Positions 33,726 to 43,305 of a DNA stretch of 64,000 nucleotides are shown piece after piece (position 1 is the first letter of the stretch; every line of letters starts with the position of its first letter). This DNA comes from Nocardia brasiliensis ATCC 700358 (GTDB lineage Bacteria; Actinomycetota; Actinomycetes; Mycobacteriales; Mycobacteriaceae). Below the pieces are notes generated by a model. That model did not search any database. It had not been told where the DNA came from and worked only from the letters and a program-made list of their open reading frames with translations. The stretch is from NCBI RefSeq assembly GCF_000250675.2, contig NC_018681.1:2046001-2110000 (forward strand), written 5' to 3'. The translations under genes were made by a program, and so were the position numbers.

Positions 33726-34490
33726 TCAGGACGTCTCGTTTCCCGTGGCGGCCTGCTCGATCCCGGCACGCAGCGTCAGGGCGGCCCGCTCGATCCGTGC
33801 GGCCTGTCCTGTCCAATTCTCTTCGGCCGCACCCAGGTACACGGCTCGCGCATGAGCGAGCACCGGTCGGTGCTCCTGCGCGATCCGATCCAGCGCCCAG
33901 TCGGCCGCCTTGTCTTTAGCGGCGATCACACCGGTGGCGACCGTCATCCACACGCGGGCGAGAGTGAGAAGCACATTGCGCGTATCGGTTCCGAGTTCCT
34001 CGACCAGTTCCGGTACGCCCGCCACCATCGCGTGCGTCAGATCGGCCCGGGGGACCGGGTCGAGCACTCGCGCGGGCGGCGGCCCCACCAGCGTCGAATC
34101 TCCGTCCAGCACCATGGTTATCAGCACCGCCAGATCAGGACTGACTGTGGCCGAGGGTATTTCCCCACCCTCGTACTCCGCCCGCAACCACTCCCCATAC
34201 TGAAAATCACTCGTCGGCGGATACCGCCACGGCCGCACCGCACCCTGCACCACCGAGGTCAATTCGACCGGCCGCAGCGCTCCCCCCACCCCACCCGACA
34301 ACTCGAGCAACCCCTCCAACAGCACCCGCCGCTGCGCCCCATCCAACGAGTCCGCACTCACCACCAGCACATCGATATCGCTGTACCGCCGCAACCCACC
34401 CAACACCGCCGACCCATGCCGATAAACCCCGACCAACTGCTCCCCGAACACCCTCCGAACCAGCCCGGCAACCCCATCCTCCTGCGTCAC
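33726..34490 (-). CDS. AadA/ANT-like nucleotidyltransferase
   Basis: 254 residues. The N-terminal motif HGSAVLGGLRRYSDIDVLVV (about 25-44) is the polymerase-beta nucleotidyltransferase GS...DxD signature, and the C-terminal helical domain is of the AadA (streptomycin/spectinomycin adenylyltransferase) type. Substrate is not predictable; many such genes are silent or act on other acceptors. ATG at 34490. It stands alone between a secreted-protein gene and a YCII-like gene. Confidence 0.78.
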   Translation of the reverse strand: MTQEDGVAGLVRRVFGEQLVGVYRHGSAVLGGLRRYSDIDVLVVSADSLDGAQRRVLLEGLLELSGGVGGALRPVELTSVVQGAVRPWRYPPTSDFQYGEWLRAEYEGGEIPSATVSPDLAVLITMVLDGDSTLVGPPPARVLDPVPRADLTHAMVAGVPELVEELGTDTRNVLLTLARVWMTVATGVIAAKDKAADWALDRIAQEHRPVLAHARAVYLGAAEENWTGQAARIERAALTLRAGIEQAATGNETS

Positions 34491-34533
34491 CCCACCACGC
34501 TAACCCCACTCCACCACCGCCCGAACGAGCCGG

Positions 34534-34872
34534 TCAGGCGGGGAGGGTGTCGCCGGGGAAGCTGAGGCACGGGTGGACTTCGCAGTGCATCATCTGGGCC
34601 TGGACGCAGGGGTCTCCGTCCATGATCTCTTTGGCCTTTTCCGGTGTGACGGTCATGATGGCGATGCCCGCCACGGTGTCGGAGACGACGGGAGTGAGGA
34701 TGGCTATGACGCCGTCGGCGCGCAGTGTCACCATGCGCCGCTGGTGTTCGAGTTCGATTGCGGCGGCGCCGTCCATGTGTCGCTGCGGGCCCCAGTGCAG
34801 GATGGCTACGCTGTAGGGCTTCGCGGAGGCGGCCAGCTGTTGGATCTGCTCGTCTGTGATGGTTGTGGTCAT
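34534..34872 (-). CDS. Small YCII-like protein
   Basis: 112 residues with the YCII/dimeric alpha-beta-barrel pattern: a strand PYSVAILHWG near the start and a C-terminal MMHCEVHPCLSFPGDTLP. YCII proteins are small and mostly uncharacterised. ATG at 34872 follows a weak GAGGAAC site; the longer frame to 34971 has no support. Monocistronic on this strand. Confidence 0.7.
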   Translation of the reverse strand: MTTTITDEQIQQLAASAKPYSVAILHWGPQRHMDGAAAIELEHQRRMVTLRADGVIAILTPVVSDTVAGIAIMTVTPEKAKEIMDGDPCVQAQMMHCEVHPCLSFPGDTLPA

Positions 34873-34971
34873 CGGTTCCTCGATCTCGTCGCGCGTTTCC
34901 CGAGACTGTAACCAGGCGTAGAGGTGTCGGTACCAGAGATCGGATAGCGGGTCGGCGAACAATACGAGCAC

Positions 34972-35793
34972 TCAAGCCACTCTGGTCGCGGTGACCATGA
35001 CGGTCGTGTAGCGGCAGACGAAATCGCCTCCCGTTCGATCGATGACCGCGCCGAGTTCGGCGAGTACTTCGTCCAGTACGGCCGGTGCCAGGCGGGTCGT
35101 GGCGCCGGTGGTGGCGGAGTAGTCCAACCATTCGTCGCGGGTATAGCGCTGGGTCCACTCGAAACGTTGCTGTTGCGGCTCGTCGAACGCGGCCGTTCCG
35201 CGAATGCCGTCGGCGGCTTTGTCGCACATCGCGGTGTAGATCTCGACGCTGGACACGTTGGGTAGGTGCGCGATGGGGGATTCCGGAACCACGCGGCGGA
35301 ACACCTCGGCGAGGGCCTGTTCGAGTTCGGGTGGCGGCTGTTGCACGTTCCAGAACAGGGCGACGGTGCCGCCTGGACGTAGGGCGGCGGCGGCCTTGTG
35401 TGCGCCCGCGACAGGATCGACCCAGTGCCAGGTCTGCCCGGCGACGGCGGCGTCGAAACTGCGCCCGGCTGGATCCCAGGTCTCGAAGGTGGATACTTCG
35501 ACCTCGGCGCCCCGGTGGCGTGCGAATTCGGCCATGCGCGTGTCGGGTTCGACGCCGAGGACGGTGCAGCCGGCGGCCTGGAATTGCCGCGTGACGATGC
35601 CGGTGCCGGCTCCGATGTCCAGGACGCTGCGTCCTGGAATGGCGTCGATGACCGCCGCGACGAGTTCCGCGGGATAGTGCGGACGGCATCGGTCGTAGCG
35701 CGCGGCATCGTTACCGAATGATTCCGCGATCGCGCGGGCTCGATGGGATTCGAGCTGAGGGGCGGGCGATTGCCCCGGCGGTATAGTGGGCAT
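34972..35793 (-). CDS. Class I SAM-dependent methyltransferase
   Basis: 273 residues with the SAM-binding motif LDIGAGTGIV (about 51-60), VEPDTRMAE (motif II) and WHWVDP. This is the type seen in small-molecule methyltransferases. It is divergent from the TetR gene across two palindromes. Its ATG at 35793 lies in the first palindrome and follows TACAGT by six bases, so the transcript is probably leaderless. The TetR protein most likely represses it. Acceptor unknown. Confidence 0.83.
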   Translation of the reverse strand: MPTIPPGQSPAPQLESHRARAIAESFGNDAARYDRCRPHYPAELVAAVIDAIPGRSVLDIGAGTGIVTRQFQAAGCTVLGVEPDTRMAEFARHRGAEVEVSTFETWDPAGRSFDAAVAGQTWHWVDPVAGAHKAAAALRPGGTVALFWNVQQPPPELEQALAEVFRRVVPESPIAHLPNVSSVEIYTAMCDKAADGIRGTAAFDEPQQQRFEWTQRYTRDEWLDYSATTGATTRLAPAVLDEVLAELGAVIDRTGGDFVCRYTTVMVTATRVA

Positions 35794-35823
35794 GTGCCCA
35801 CTGTAAATGGGCAAGTGCCCACT
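35782..35823. promoter_or_regulatory. Divergent promoter with two palindromic operators
   Basis: Two copies of TGGGCA-2 bp-TGCCCA: 35785-35802 (arms AGTGGGCA/TGCCCACT) and 35806-35823 (AATGGGCA/TGCCCACT), 21 bp apart. The plus strand has TATAGT at 35782-35787 as the -10 for tetR; the minus strand has TACAGT at 35805-35800, six bases before the methyltransferase ATG. Occupancy of both sites would shut off both genes. Confidence 0.78.
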
Positions 35824-35853
35824 CGGCAAGGGTGGATTCGGCGACGAAAGGGG

Positions 35854-36456
35854 ATGTACACGGTGCCAACGGGAGTCGCCATGCGTGACGTGCGCGCGCA
35901 GCTGTTCGACGCCGCCGAACGGATCATGCGCCGGGACGGGCCGAGCGCGCTGACCAGTCGGGCGGTCACCACGGAGGCGGGGTGCGCGAAAGGCGTGCTG
36001 CACCGGCATTTCGCCGACTTCGACGATTTCCTGGCCGAACTGGTGCTGGATCGTGTCGGCAAGCTGGAACAGCTCTCGGCCGCACTGTATGTGTCGGCGG
36101 GCACCGGCTCCGTGGTCGAAAACCTCTCGGACGCACTGACATCGATATTCGAGTCGGTCGTGGTGGCGATCGTCGGCCTGGTCACGTTCCGGGACGAGTT
36201 GCGCGCCAGGCTACGTCACCGCTGGCCGACCGGGTTGCCGCTGATGTCGGAGGCGACGGCGATGCTGGCGGAGTACCTCGCCGCCGAACGCGTGCACGGC
36301 CGGATCGCGAAGAATGCCGATATCGACGCGCTCGCACCCGCTTTGATCGGCACGGGGCACCTGCTGTTCGCCGACCGCACGGGACCGCTGCCGGATACCG
36401 CCGCCGTCATCAGAGTGGTGACCACTGTGATCGGTGGTGCGTTGACCGCCGAGTAG
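35854..36456 (+). CDS. TetR-family regulator of the divergent methyltransferase
   Basis: 200 residues. An N-terminal HTH (ALTSRAVTTEAGCAKGVLHRHF, about 32-53) leads to a C-terminal ligand domain. The start is the ATG at 35854 after GAAAGGGG; an ATG at 35881 is also possible. It controls itself and the methyltransferase through the double palindrome. Ligand unknown. Confidence 0.85.
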   Translation: MYTVPTGVAMRDVRAQLFDAAERIMRRDGPSALTSRAVTTEAGCAKGVLHRHFADFDDFLAELVLDRVGKLEQLSAALYVSAGTGSVVENLSDALTSIFESVVVAIVGLVTFRDELRARLRHRWPTGLPLMSEATAMLAEYLAAERVHGRIAKNADIDALAPALIGTGHLLFADRTGPLPDTAAVIRVVTTVIGGALTAE

Positions 36457-36486
36457 ACGCCTGGCAGGCATACGTGGCGAACGAGT

Positions 36487-37581
36487 TCAGCTCGGCACGG
36501 CTTCGAGAATATTGTCCGGCGACACCGTCGGGATCACCCGTTGCAAGGTGAACCCGTAGCGCGCCAAGAACTCTCGATACTCCGCGGCCGTGCGTTCGCG
36601 CCCGCCGACGTTCACCAGCATCTCCAGATCCACGAACTTGCCCGGGTGCGGGTGATTGTTCTCCGGCAGCACCAGCTCGACGATCACCAGGCGCGCACCG
36701 GGTTTCATCGCCGCGCGGACTGCGCTGAGGATGCGTCCCGCGTCCTCTTCCGGCCAGTCGTGCAGGATGTGCTTGAGGATATAGACGTCGCCGCCCTGCG
36801 GCACCGTGTCGAAGAACGAGCCGCGCTCGATGGTGCATCGTTCGGCCACGCCGCGCGCGGCGAGATGGTCGGCCGCGGCCTCGGCGACCTCCGGTAGATC
36901 GAACAGGATTCCAGTGGATTCCGGTGCGCTGCGCAGGATTTCGGCGATGAGTGTGCCCTCGCCGCCGCCGACGTCGACGACGGTGCCGAAGCGGGTGAAA
37001 TCGTAGGCGGCCAGCAGTGGCCCGAGCGAGAGGGTGCCGATGCTGGTCATCGCGTTGTCGAAGAGCCTGCCGAGTTCGCGGTTGGCCTGTACGTGCTCGA
37101 AGAACGACATGCCGTGCAGCGCTTGGCCGACCGGCTTACCGGTACGCACCGCGTCGACCAGATGCGACCAGTGGTCGCGATGCACCGCGGAGCCGAAGAA
37201 CAGCGCCGCGTCACGCAGTGAAACGGCACTGTCGCGGCGCAAGGCTTTGCCCATCGGCGTGAGCGCGTACCTGCCGTCGCGACGGCGGGTGAAGATGCCG
37301 TAGGCGATGAGCAAGCGCAGCAGCCGGTGCAGCCCGTCCTCGTCGGCTCCGAGCTGTTCGGCCAGTTCGGCCCCGCTGCGCGGGCCGTCCGCGAGCGCGT
37401 CGGCGATGCCGAGTTCGGCGGCGGCGTGGATCGCCTGGGTGAGCCATCCGGCGGCGAGCAGTTCCATCACCGCGATATGGCCGGGAACGAGTTTGCGATA
37501 TGCGACGGCCACTCCGTAGCGGATCAGTTCGACGGCGCGGACCACCACCTGCGGCGGAACTCTCGATTGCCCGGATGCCAT
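36487..37581 (-). CDS. SAM-dependent O-methyltransferase (COMT-type)
   Basis: 364 residues. An N-terminal winged-helix dimerisation domain (about 45-115) precedes a methyltransferase fold with VVDVGGGEGTL and FDLPEV. The ILHDWPEEDAG stretch has the catalytic-histidine position (HDW) of plant-type and polyketide O-methyltransferases. Start ATG at 37581 after GGAG at proper distance. It is convergent with tetR. It may serve a small-molecule pathway with the P450 gene upstream on this strand. Confidence 0.85.
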   Translation of the reverse strand: MASGQSRVPPQVVVRAVELIRYGVAVAYRKLVPGHIAVMELLAAGWLTQAIHAAAELGIADALADGPRSGAELAEQLGADEDGLHRLLRLLIAYGIFTRRRDGRYALTPMGKALRRDSAVSLRDAALFFGSAVHRDHWSHLVDAVRTGKPVGQALHGMSFFEHVQANRELGRLFDNAMTSIGTLSLGPLLAAYDFTRFGTVVDVGGGEGTLIAEILRSAPESTGILFDLPEVAEAAADHLAARGVAERCTIERGSFFDTVPQGGDVYILKHILHDWPEEDAGRILSAVRAAMKPGARLVIVELVLPENNHPHPGKFVDLEMLVNVGGRERTAAEYREFLARYGFTLQRVIPTVSPDNILEAVPS

Positions 37582-37758
37582 GGGTGGCTCCATCCCCTCG
37601 ACGGTCGGCACCGCCGGATCAGCGCGGTACCCGTGCCGGCGCGCTCGCCGCACCAGTGCTCACCGAGCTCCGCGCTGGTGCGCTGTGAACAACGCGCCCC
37701 ACGTAGCGTACGTGGTCCGTACCCGCTCGGCAGGGCGATCCGGCCGCGGCCGATGCGT

Positions 37759-38289
37759 TCAGAACGTCCAGCGGGTCGCGCCGCCGGGCTCCACCGTGGA
37801 CAGGGCCGTCGCCGACTGCGCGGTGATCCGGTAGACGTGCCACGGCGGCGGTCCCGCCGACGGCGCGCTGTACTCGGCGGTGAGCGCCTGCCCGGTCGCG
37901 TCGGGGGCGGCGGGCCACCCGTCCGCGGCGTACTGCGCGGCGACCTCGGCCACCACCGCCGGGTCGATGACCTGACTCGCCGTCCCCTCGATGACCAGAT
38001 CGAAGTCGTGCAGCGAGAGGCTGACCGCGCAGCGCGGATCCCGAGCGAGGTTGCGGCCCTTGCGGCTTCGCGCGCCGGTCGTGAACACGACCGCGCCGTC
38101 GAGCCACAGCGCGCCCACCGCGGTCAGGTGCGGGCTGCCATTAGGATTGAGCGTGGACAGCCAATAGGAGTGCCGGTTCGGACCGCCGGTGTCGGGCGCC
38201 TGCGGGATGTTCTGTTCGAGCTTCGCCCGCACGCTCGACCATTCCAGCGCGGGCAGCGAGTAGAGGTCTGCGAGATTCTTGGTGTCCAT
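37759..38289 (-). CDS. Pyridoxamine-phosphate-oxidase-like flavin-binding protein
   Basis: 176 residues of the split-barrel FMN/F420 fold, with SYWLSTLNPNGSPHLTAVGALW near 43-64. Members bind FMN or F420 and reduce or bind various substrates. It lies 37 bp downstream of the glycosyltransferase-P450 gene on the same strand. True PNPOx activity is unlikely at this length. Confidence 0.8.
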   Translation of the reverse strand: MDTKNLADLYSLPALEWSSVRAKLEQNIPQAPDTGGPNRHSYWLSTLNPNGSPHLTAVGALWLDGAVVFTTGARSRKGRNLARDPRCAVSLSLHDFDLVIEGTASQVIDPAVVAEVAAQYAADGWPAAPDATGQALTAEYSAPSAGPPPWHVYRITAQSATALSTVEPGGATRWTF

Positions 38290-38326
38290 ACCTCTCCTGA
38301 CGACATGACGTCGCGGATCTCATCGG

Positions 38327-40450
38327 TTACGGAGCAAGATGCAGGACCACCGGGATCCGGGACGGTGCGGGCACGAAATCGCGGTTCGACGCGGTGACCT
38401 GATAGAGCGGGTCGGGGACCGGCTGCCAGCGGGCGAAAAGGGCGGCGGTGGCCAGGGTAATGGTCATCAGCGCGAAGTTGCTGCCGGGGCAGTGCCGGTT
38501 GCCGACGCCGAACGGCAGGATCGTCTTCTTGTCGATCTCCTCGACCCGATCGGGGAACCAGCGGTCGGGGTCGAAGGTTTCCGGGTCGGGATAGTAGTGC
38601 GGGTTGTGGTGGATCAGGTACGGGCTGAACACCACCGTCGCGCCGTCGGGCAGGATCGTTTCGCCCAACGTGACGGGACCGTCCGCGGTCTGCGTGCTCA
38701 CCCACGGACCCCAGAAGCGCAGCGTCTCCTGGATAACCGAGCGCAGGTACGGCAGTCGCGTGACGTGTTCGGCGGTCACCGGCCCGGCGCCCACGAAATC
38801 GTCCAGCTCCCGGCGTATTTCGTCGGCGATCCGGGGTTGGCGCATGATCTCGTGCCAGACCCAGCCGAGGATCGATGCGGTCGAGCCGACGCCGGCGGCG
38901 AGCATCAGCAGCAGCTCGTCGATGATCTCCTCGTCGGAGAGCCGGACGCCGGTCTCCGGGTCGCGGTGGCGGACCAACTCCGAGAGCACATCGTGGAAAT
39001 CGCGGTCGGCACGGCGGTATTCGGCGACCACCGCACCGATCTGGGCGCGCAGCCGGTGCGCCGTGCGCGCGAAGCGGCGGTTGGCCAGCGCCCGCATCCG
39101 GCGCACCGGCGGCGGCAGCGCGGCGCGCTGGATCACCTGGCCGAGCAGCCACGGGATGCTCTGCTGCACTTCGCGTTTGGCGCGCGCACCGAAGTCCGCG
39201 GTGAACAGGGTCGAGGAGATGATGTCGAGCACCACGCGGTGCGCCTCGTCCGCGAGATCGAGTTGCTGTCCGGGGCGCAGCGCCGTCGACCAGGTATTCG
39301 CGAGATCCGCTGCGACCACGGCATATTCGTTCAAACGACGTTGTCGCAGTGCGGGCGCGATCAACCGGCGGCGGAGCTCGTGCGGTTTGCCGCTGAGCAC
39401 ATTGGACGCCTCGCGGATGACCTCTGCGATCGCCTCGCGCAACTCCTCGCGGTGGAACTGCCCTGCCTCGCCGAAACCCACCGCGCGGACCAACTCCGGG
39501 GTGGTGATCAGGTAGGCCGGGCGCGGGCCGAGATAGATCCGCACGACCGGCCCGAGTTCGGCCAGCGAGGTGACGAAGCGCAGTCCGTCGCGCAGCGCGA
39601 CCGCGGTGTGGCCGATCAGCGGCAGCCGTCCCGGCGCGGTGGGCACATCCGGAACCTGCTGTGCGGCAGCGGCGTAGACCTCCAGGATCGACGCGGTCAG
39701 CCGGGACTGTCGCGCGGAATCGGTGTACTCGGTGAGTATCTTGCGCATCGGCGCCAATAGGTCGGGATCGTCGGCCAATTCCCGCAGTGTCGCCGCGATC
39801 GCCGCCACCGACGGATCGCCGGTGCGGATGCCGCCGCCGTCGGGCACGGTCTCGGCCAGATCGGGATCGCAGTAGACCACCGGTAGCCGCATCGCCGCGG
39901 CCTCCAGCAAGGCCATGCCTTGGGTATCGAAACCTGAAGAGGGGAAAAGCAATACGTCGTGGTTCGCCATCGCGGCAAGGCACTCGGCTTGGTCGACCGC
40001 GCCGTGCAGCCGTATCCGCGCCCCGAGTCCGCGTGCGTCGATCACCGCTCGCGCGCGGTCCTCGAGATCGCCGGAACCGTAGATGTCGAACTCGCAGTTC
40101 GGCACCGCGGCCACCGCGTCGAGCGCCTCCAGCAGCCGCTTCTCGGCAGACAGCCGGGCGCACCACAGCACACGCAGCGGTCCGGTTGCGGCAGTGGCCG
40201 TTTCGGCCGAGTGGGCGGTCTGTGCTCGATCGAGCAGCGCGTCATCGATGCCGTTGGAGATCACCCGCAGTGGACGCGCCAGCCCGTGCGCGCGCAGCCG
40301 CTCGGCGAAATGGTTGGTCGGCACGATCACTCGATCCGCCGCCTGGGCCTGGCCGACCATGGTGTGCCAGGCATGCCTGGCCGCCCGGGGTTCGTCGTTG
40401 CGCGGCATCCGCTCGGGGTGCGCGACGAAGCGGCCGTGCAGCGCGCGCAT
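38327..40450 (-). pseudogene. Glycosyltransferase C-terminal half fused to cytochrome P450 (downstream part of frameshifted gene)
   Basis: From the ATG at 40450 about 707 residues are open. Residues 1-270 are the rest of a GT4-type glycosyltransferase (WCARLSAEKRLLEAL, PSSGFDTQGMALLEAAA). With no stop between, a P450 follows: RLPLIGHT start, ExxR helix IQETLRFWG, and the heme loop FGVGNRHCPGS with the cysteine codon at 38491-38489. The upstream 133 residues of the glycosyltransferase are in another frame (40453-40869). One extra base in the G/C run at 40469-40478 would restore a continuous protein of about 850 residues. A frameshift in culture or a sequencing error is possible. Confidence 0.75.
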
Positions 40451-40452
40451 GG

Positions 40453-40869
40453 TCAGCGCGGCCAGGTAGGGGCGGGGGAGGTGTGCTGGATGAACACGTC
40501 GTCGCGGCTGTGCACGGTGTGCACCACCGGAATGCCGTGCCTGCGGGCGGCGCGCAGCCCGGCGATGGCGACGCCGTAGGTGGTCTGGGTGTGCACGACG
40601 TCGACCGGGCCGCGTTCGGCGAACACCGCGTCGATCAACCGGGCGTTCGTCCTGGTCGGCAGCACCATGGCGAACCCGTTCACCACGACACCACCCAGCG
40701 CGGACAGCACCACCACATCGGGGTCGGTGTCGGCGGCGCCGGGCAGGGGCGCGCAGAACAGGGTCACGCGGTGGCCGAGGCGTTCGAGCCCCCGCCGCTG
40801 GGCGTGCACCGAGGTCTGGATTCCGCCCATGGTGCCGGGATGGAAGTCGGTGAACAGCGCGACGTGCAT
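40453..40869 (-). pseudogene. Glycosyltransferase N-terminal part (upstream fragment of frameshifted gene)
   Basis: 138 residues starting MHVALFTDFHPGTMGGIQTSV, the N-terminal Rossmann half of a GT4-type enzyme. The sequence agrees with the family up to HTSPAP, then runs into out-of-frame TWPR and a stop. The frame that carries the rest of the enzyme begins one base over at the homopolymer 40469-40478. So the intact ancestor was one polypeptide of glycosyltransferase and P450. Confidence 0.78.
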
Positions 40870-40964
40870 GGCACCACGGTACGGACCGAGCGCGCGCTCC
40901 GGCGCTCATCAGCCGCTGGTTCGGCCATTTCCCGGCTGCATCCGGCCGGACTTCGCGACAGGGG

Positions 40965-41720
40965 CTAGGCGGGATCGGTGCGGGCGCGTTCGCGTTCGGC
41001 CGCGGTGGCCAGGTAGTCGCCGAGTTCCCGGCGCAGGGTCACGTCCAGTGAGCGGGCGAGCGTGGCGTGCACCGAGGCGACGGCCAGCTCCCGCATTTTG
41101 CTCAACATCGTTGTGGTGTCCGCGATCTCGCTGCTGGTATCGGGCAGCCAGCCGGGGCCGTGCTCATCGATGATGTGCTGTTTGGCGGCCGTGATCATGA
41201 TGTGGGTGATGTCATCGATCCGGTCGGCCACCTTGGCGTAGATCTCGATGAGGGTGCGCAGTTCCAGGCCGTACTCGTGCAGTTCGGCGAACGAGGTGAG
41301 CAGCTGCGTGTCGGTGAACACCACGGTGTCGCCCTCGAGCCGTACCAGCTTCATCTCGCGCAGCCGGTCCACCAGCTCGTCGGCCTCGGCGCCGAGAATG
41401 GTGCCGATCAGCTCGCGGGGCACCTCGAATGTCTCGTCTTTAGACCACGAGGCCGTCACCGCGTGTTGCAGGCCGAGCACCTCGGTGAGGTCCTTGCCGG
41501 TCTCCCAGCTGGTGATGAAATCCCCGATGTGCGCGGTCGTGAACCCGCGCTGCAACAGCGCGTCGATCAGCCGCAAGCGCTCCAGATGCGAGTTGTCGTA
41601 GATGCTGGCCCGGCCGTCCTTACCGATCGGCGGCGGCAACAGGCCACGCTCCTGATAGGCGCGCACGTTGCGGGTGGTGGTGCCCGCGGCGCGCGCGAGG
41701 TCATCGATCCGGTACTCCAT
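40965..41720 (-). CDS. MerR-family regulator at the end of the mymA-like operon
   Basis: 251 residues. The N-terminal MerR HTH is clear (YRIDDLARAAGTTTRNVRAYQERGLLPPP, residues 3-30), followed by a coiled linker and a long ligand domain unlike metal-sensing MerR proteins (no cysteine cluster). It follows the monooxygenase gene by 69 bp with its own GAGGAGGTGAG site. Autocontrol of the operon through the palindrome at 46147-46172 is likely because that site has MerR-type geometry. Confidence 0.85.
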   Translation of the reverse strand: MEYRIDDLARAAGTTTRNVRAYQERGLLPPPIGKDGRASIYDNSHLERLRLIDALLQRGFTTAHIGDFITSWETGKDLTEVLGLQHAVTASWSKDETFEVPRELIGTILGAEADELVDRLREMKLVRLEGDTVVFTDTQLLTSFAELHEYGLELRTLIEIYAKVADRIDDITHIMITAAKQHIIDEHGPGWLPDTSSEIADTTTMLSKMRELAVASVHATLARSLDVTLRRELGDYLATAAERERARTDPA

Positions 41721-41789
41721 CGACCTCACCTCCTCGCCCGCCACGGTGCCGGAGCCGAGTCTATCGCCCCGATCTCCGGCACCGATCAC

Positions 41790-43301
41790 CTACGAAACCG
41801 CCGCGATCCGCGTCTTACGCACCTGACCGGCCGACGGCACCACCGTGTAGTCGGCGAGGTCGACGGTGCGCAGCTGGTTGACGTACTGGGAGGCGAAGCC
41901 CGGGTACATCGTCGCGTTGAAACCGTCCTCGGTGAGATACCAGCTCTTGCAGCCCGAGTTCCAGGTGGTGCCGGTGAGCCTGCGCTGCATGCCCTCGTTG
42001 TAACGGTCCTGCCGGTCCTTGCGGACATCGAGGACGCGCAGATCCTGCTTCAGGATGGTGTCGATGCCCTGCACCAGGTAGTCGATCTGGGCCTCCATGT
42101 ACACCAGCGCCGAATTGTGGCCCGGCCCGGAGTTCGGCCCGAACGTGAGGAACATGTTCGGATACCCGGACACCGCGACGCTCTTGAACGCGTATGCGCC
42201 GCGCGACCATTCGTCGGCGAGCACCCGTCCGTCGCGGCCGACCACCGGAATCGGCGTGCCGGTCTTGGACACATCGAACCCGGTCGCGAACACGATGCAA
42301 TCCGCCTGGTGCTCAATGCCTTCCGCAGTACGGATACCGCGTTCGGACAGGGTGGCGATGGGCCAGGTGATCAGCTTGCAGTTGTCCCGTTGCAGCGCGG
42401 GGTAGTAGTCGTCGGTCATCAGGAGTCGCTTGCAGCCCGCCCGGAAGTCGGGCGTGAGCTGCCTGCGCAGCCACGGATCCTTGACCTGCCTGCGTAATTG
42501 GGCCTTGCCGACCAGCTCGACCACCCGGGTGAGCGGGGTGTTCCAGACCACGCCGAGCGCGACCGACTCGTGCCCGTAGAACCACGCCTGCCGGGCCAGT
42601 TGCTCGGTGGCGGGCACCCGGCGGTACAGCTCCCTGGTGACGGCGTTGGTCCGCCGGTTCACCCGTGGCAGCACCCACCCCGGCGTGCGCTGGAAGACCT
42701 TGACCGAGGCGGCCTTGTCGACGAGCTCCGGAATGATCTGTACCGCACTGGCTCCGGTGCCGACGACGGCGACCTTCTTGCCGGTGAAGTCGTAGTCGTG
42801 ATCCCACCGGGCGCTGTGAATCTTGTGCCCGGCATAGTTTTCGATGCCGCGGATGTTCGGGAAGCTCGCGTTGGCCAGCGGCCCCGAGGCGAGCACCACG
42901 GTGCGGGCGAGCACGGTGTCGGCGCGGCCCTCGATCGAGATCTCCCACCGCCCGGCCGCCTCGTCGAAGACGATGCCGGTCACGTTGTGGCCGAACCGCA
43001 GATGCGGCGCGAGCCCGAACTCCGCCACCATCGTCTCGATGTAGCCGAGGATCTCGTTGCTGCCCGAATAGGTGTGCGACCAGTTCGGATTCGGCGCGAA
43101 GCTGTAGGAGTACAGCCGGGACGGAATATCGCACGCCGCACCGGGATAGGTGTTGTCGCGCCAGGTGCCACCGATGGATTCGCCGCGCTCGAAGATGGCG
43201 AAATCGTCGATGCCCTTCTGCTTCAACCGAATCGCGGCACCGATACCGGCGAAGCCGCCACCGATGATCGCGACGTCCAGGGTCTTGTTCGTCATTGCCA
43301 T
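41790..43301 (-). CDS. FAD-containing Baeyer-Villiger-type monooxygenase (MymA-like)
   Basis: 503 residues, two Rossmann folds: GGGFAGIGAA at the N terminus and VVGTGASAVQ near 176. Between them YAGHKIHSARW fits the Baeyer-Villiger/flavin-monooxygenase fingerprint with Y for F. Such enzymes add oxygen to carbonyl or heteroatom substrates with NADPH. The gene set monooxygenase, SDR, alpha/beta hydrolase recalls the mymA operon of mycobacteria (Rv3083-Rv3085), linked to cell-envelope lipid changes at low pH. It is four bases from the next gene on the same strand. Confidence 0.88.
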   Translation of the reverse strand: MAMTNKTLDVAIIGGGFAGIGAAIRLKQKGIDDFAIFERGESIGGTWRDNTYPGAACDIPSRLYSYSFAPNPNWSHTYSGSNEILGYIETMVAEFGLAPHLRFGHNVTGIVFDEAAGRWEISIEGRADTVLARTVVLASGPLANASFPNIRGIENYAGHKIHSARWDHDYDFTGKKVAVVGTGASAVQIIPELVDKAASVKVFQRTPGWVLPRVNRRTNAVTRELYRRVPATEQLARQAWFYGHESVALGVVWNTPLTRVVELVGKAQLRRQVKDPWLRRQLTPDFRAGCKRLLMTDDYYPALQRDNCKLITWPIATLSERGIRTAEGIEHQADCIVFATGFDVSKTGTPIPVVGRDGRVLADEWSRGAYAFKSVAVSGYPNMFLTFGPNSGPGHNSALVYMEAQIDYLVQGIDTILKQDLRVLDVRKDRQDRYNEGMQRRLTGTTWNSGCKSWYLTEDGFNATMYPGFASQYVNQLRTVDLADYTVVPSAGQVRKTRIAAVS

Positions 43302-43305
43302 CCCG

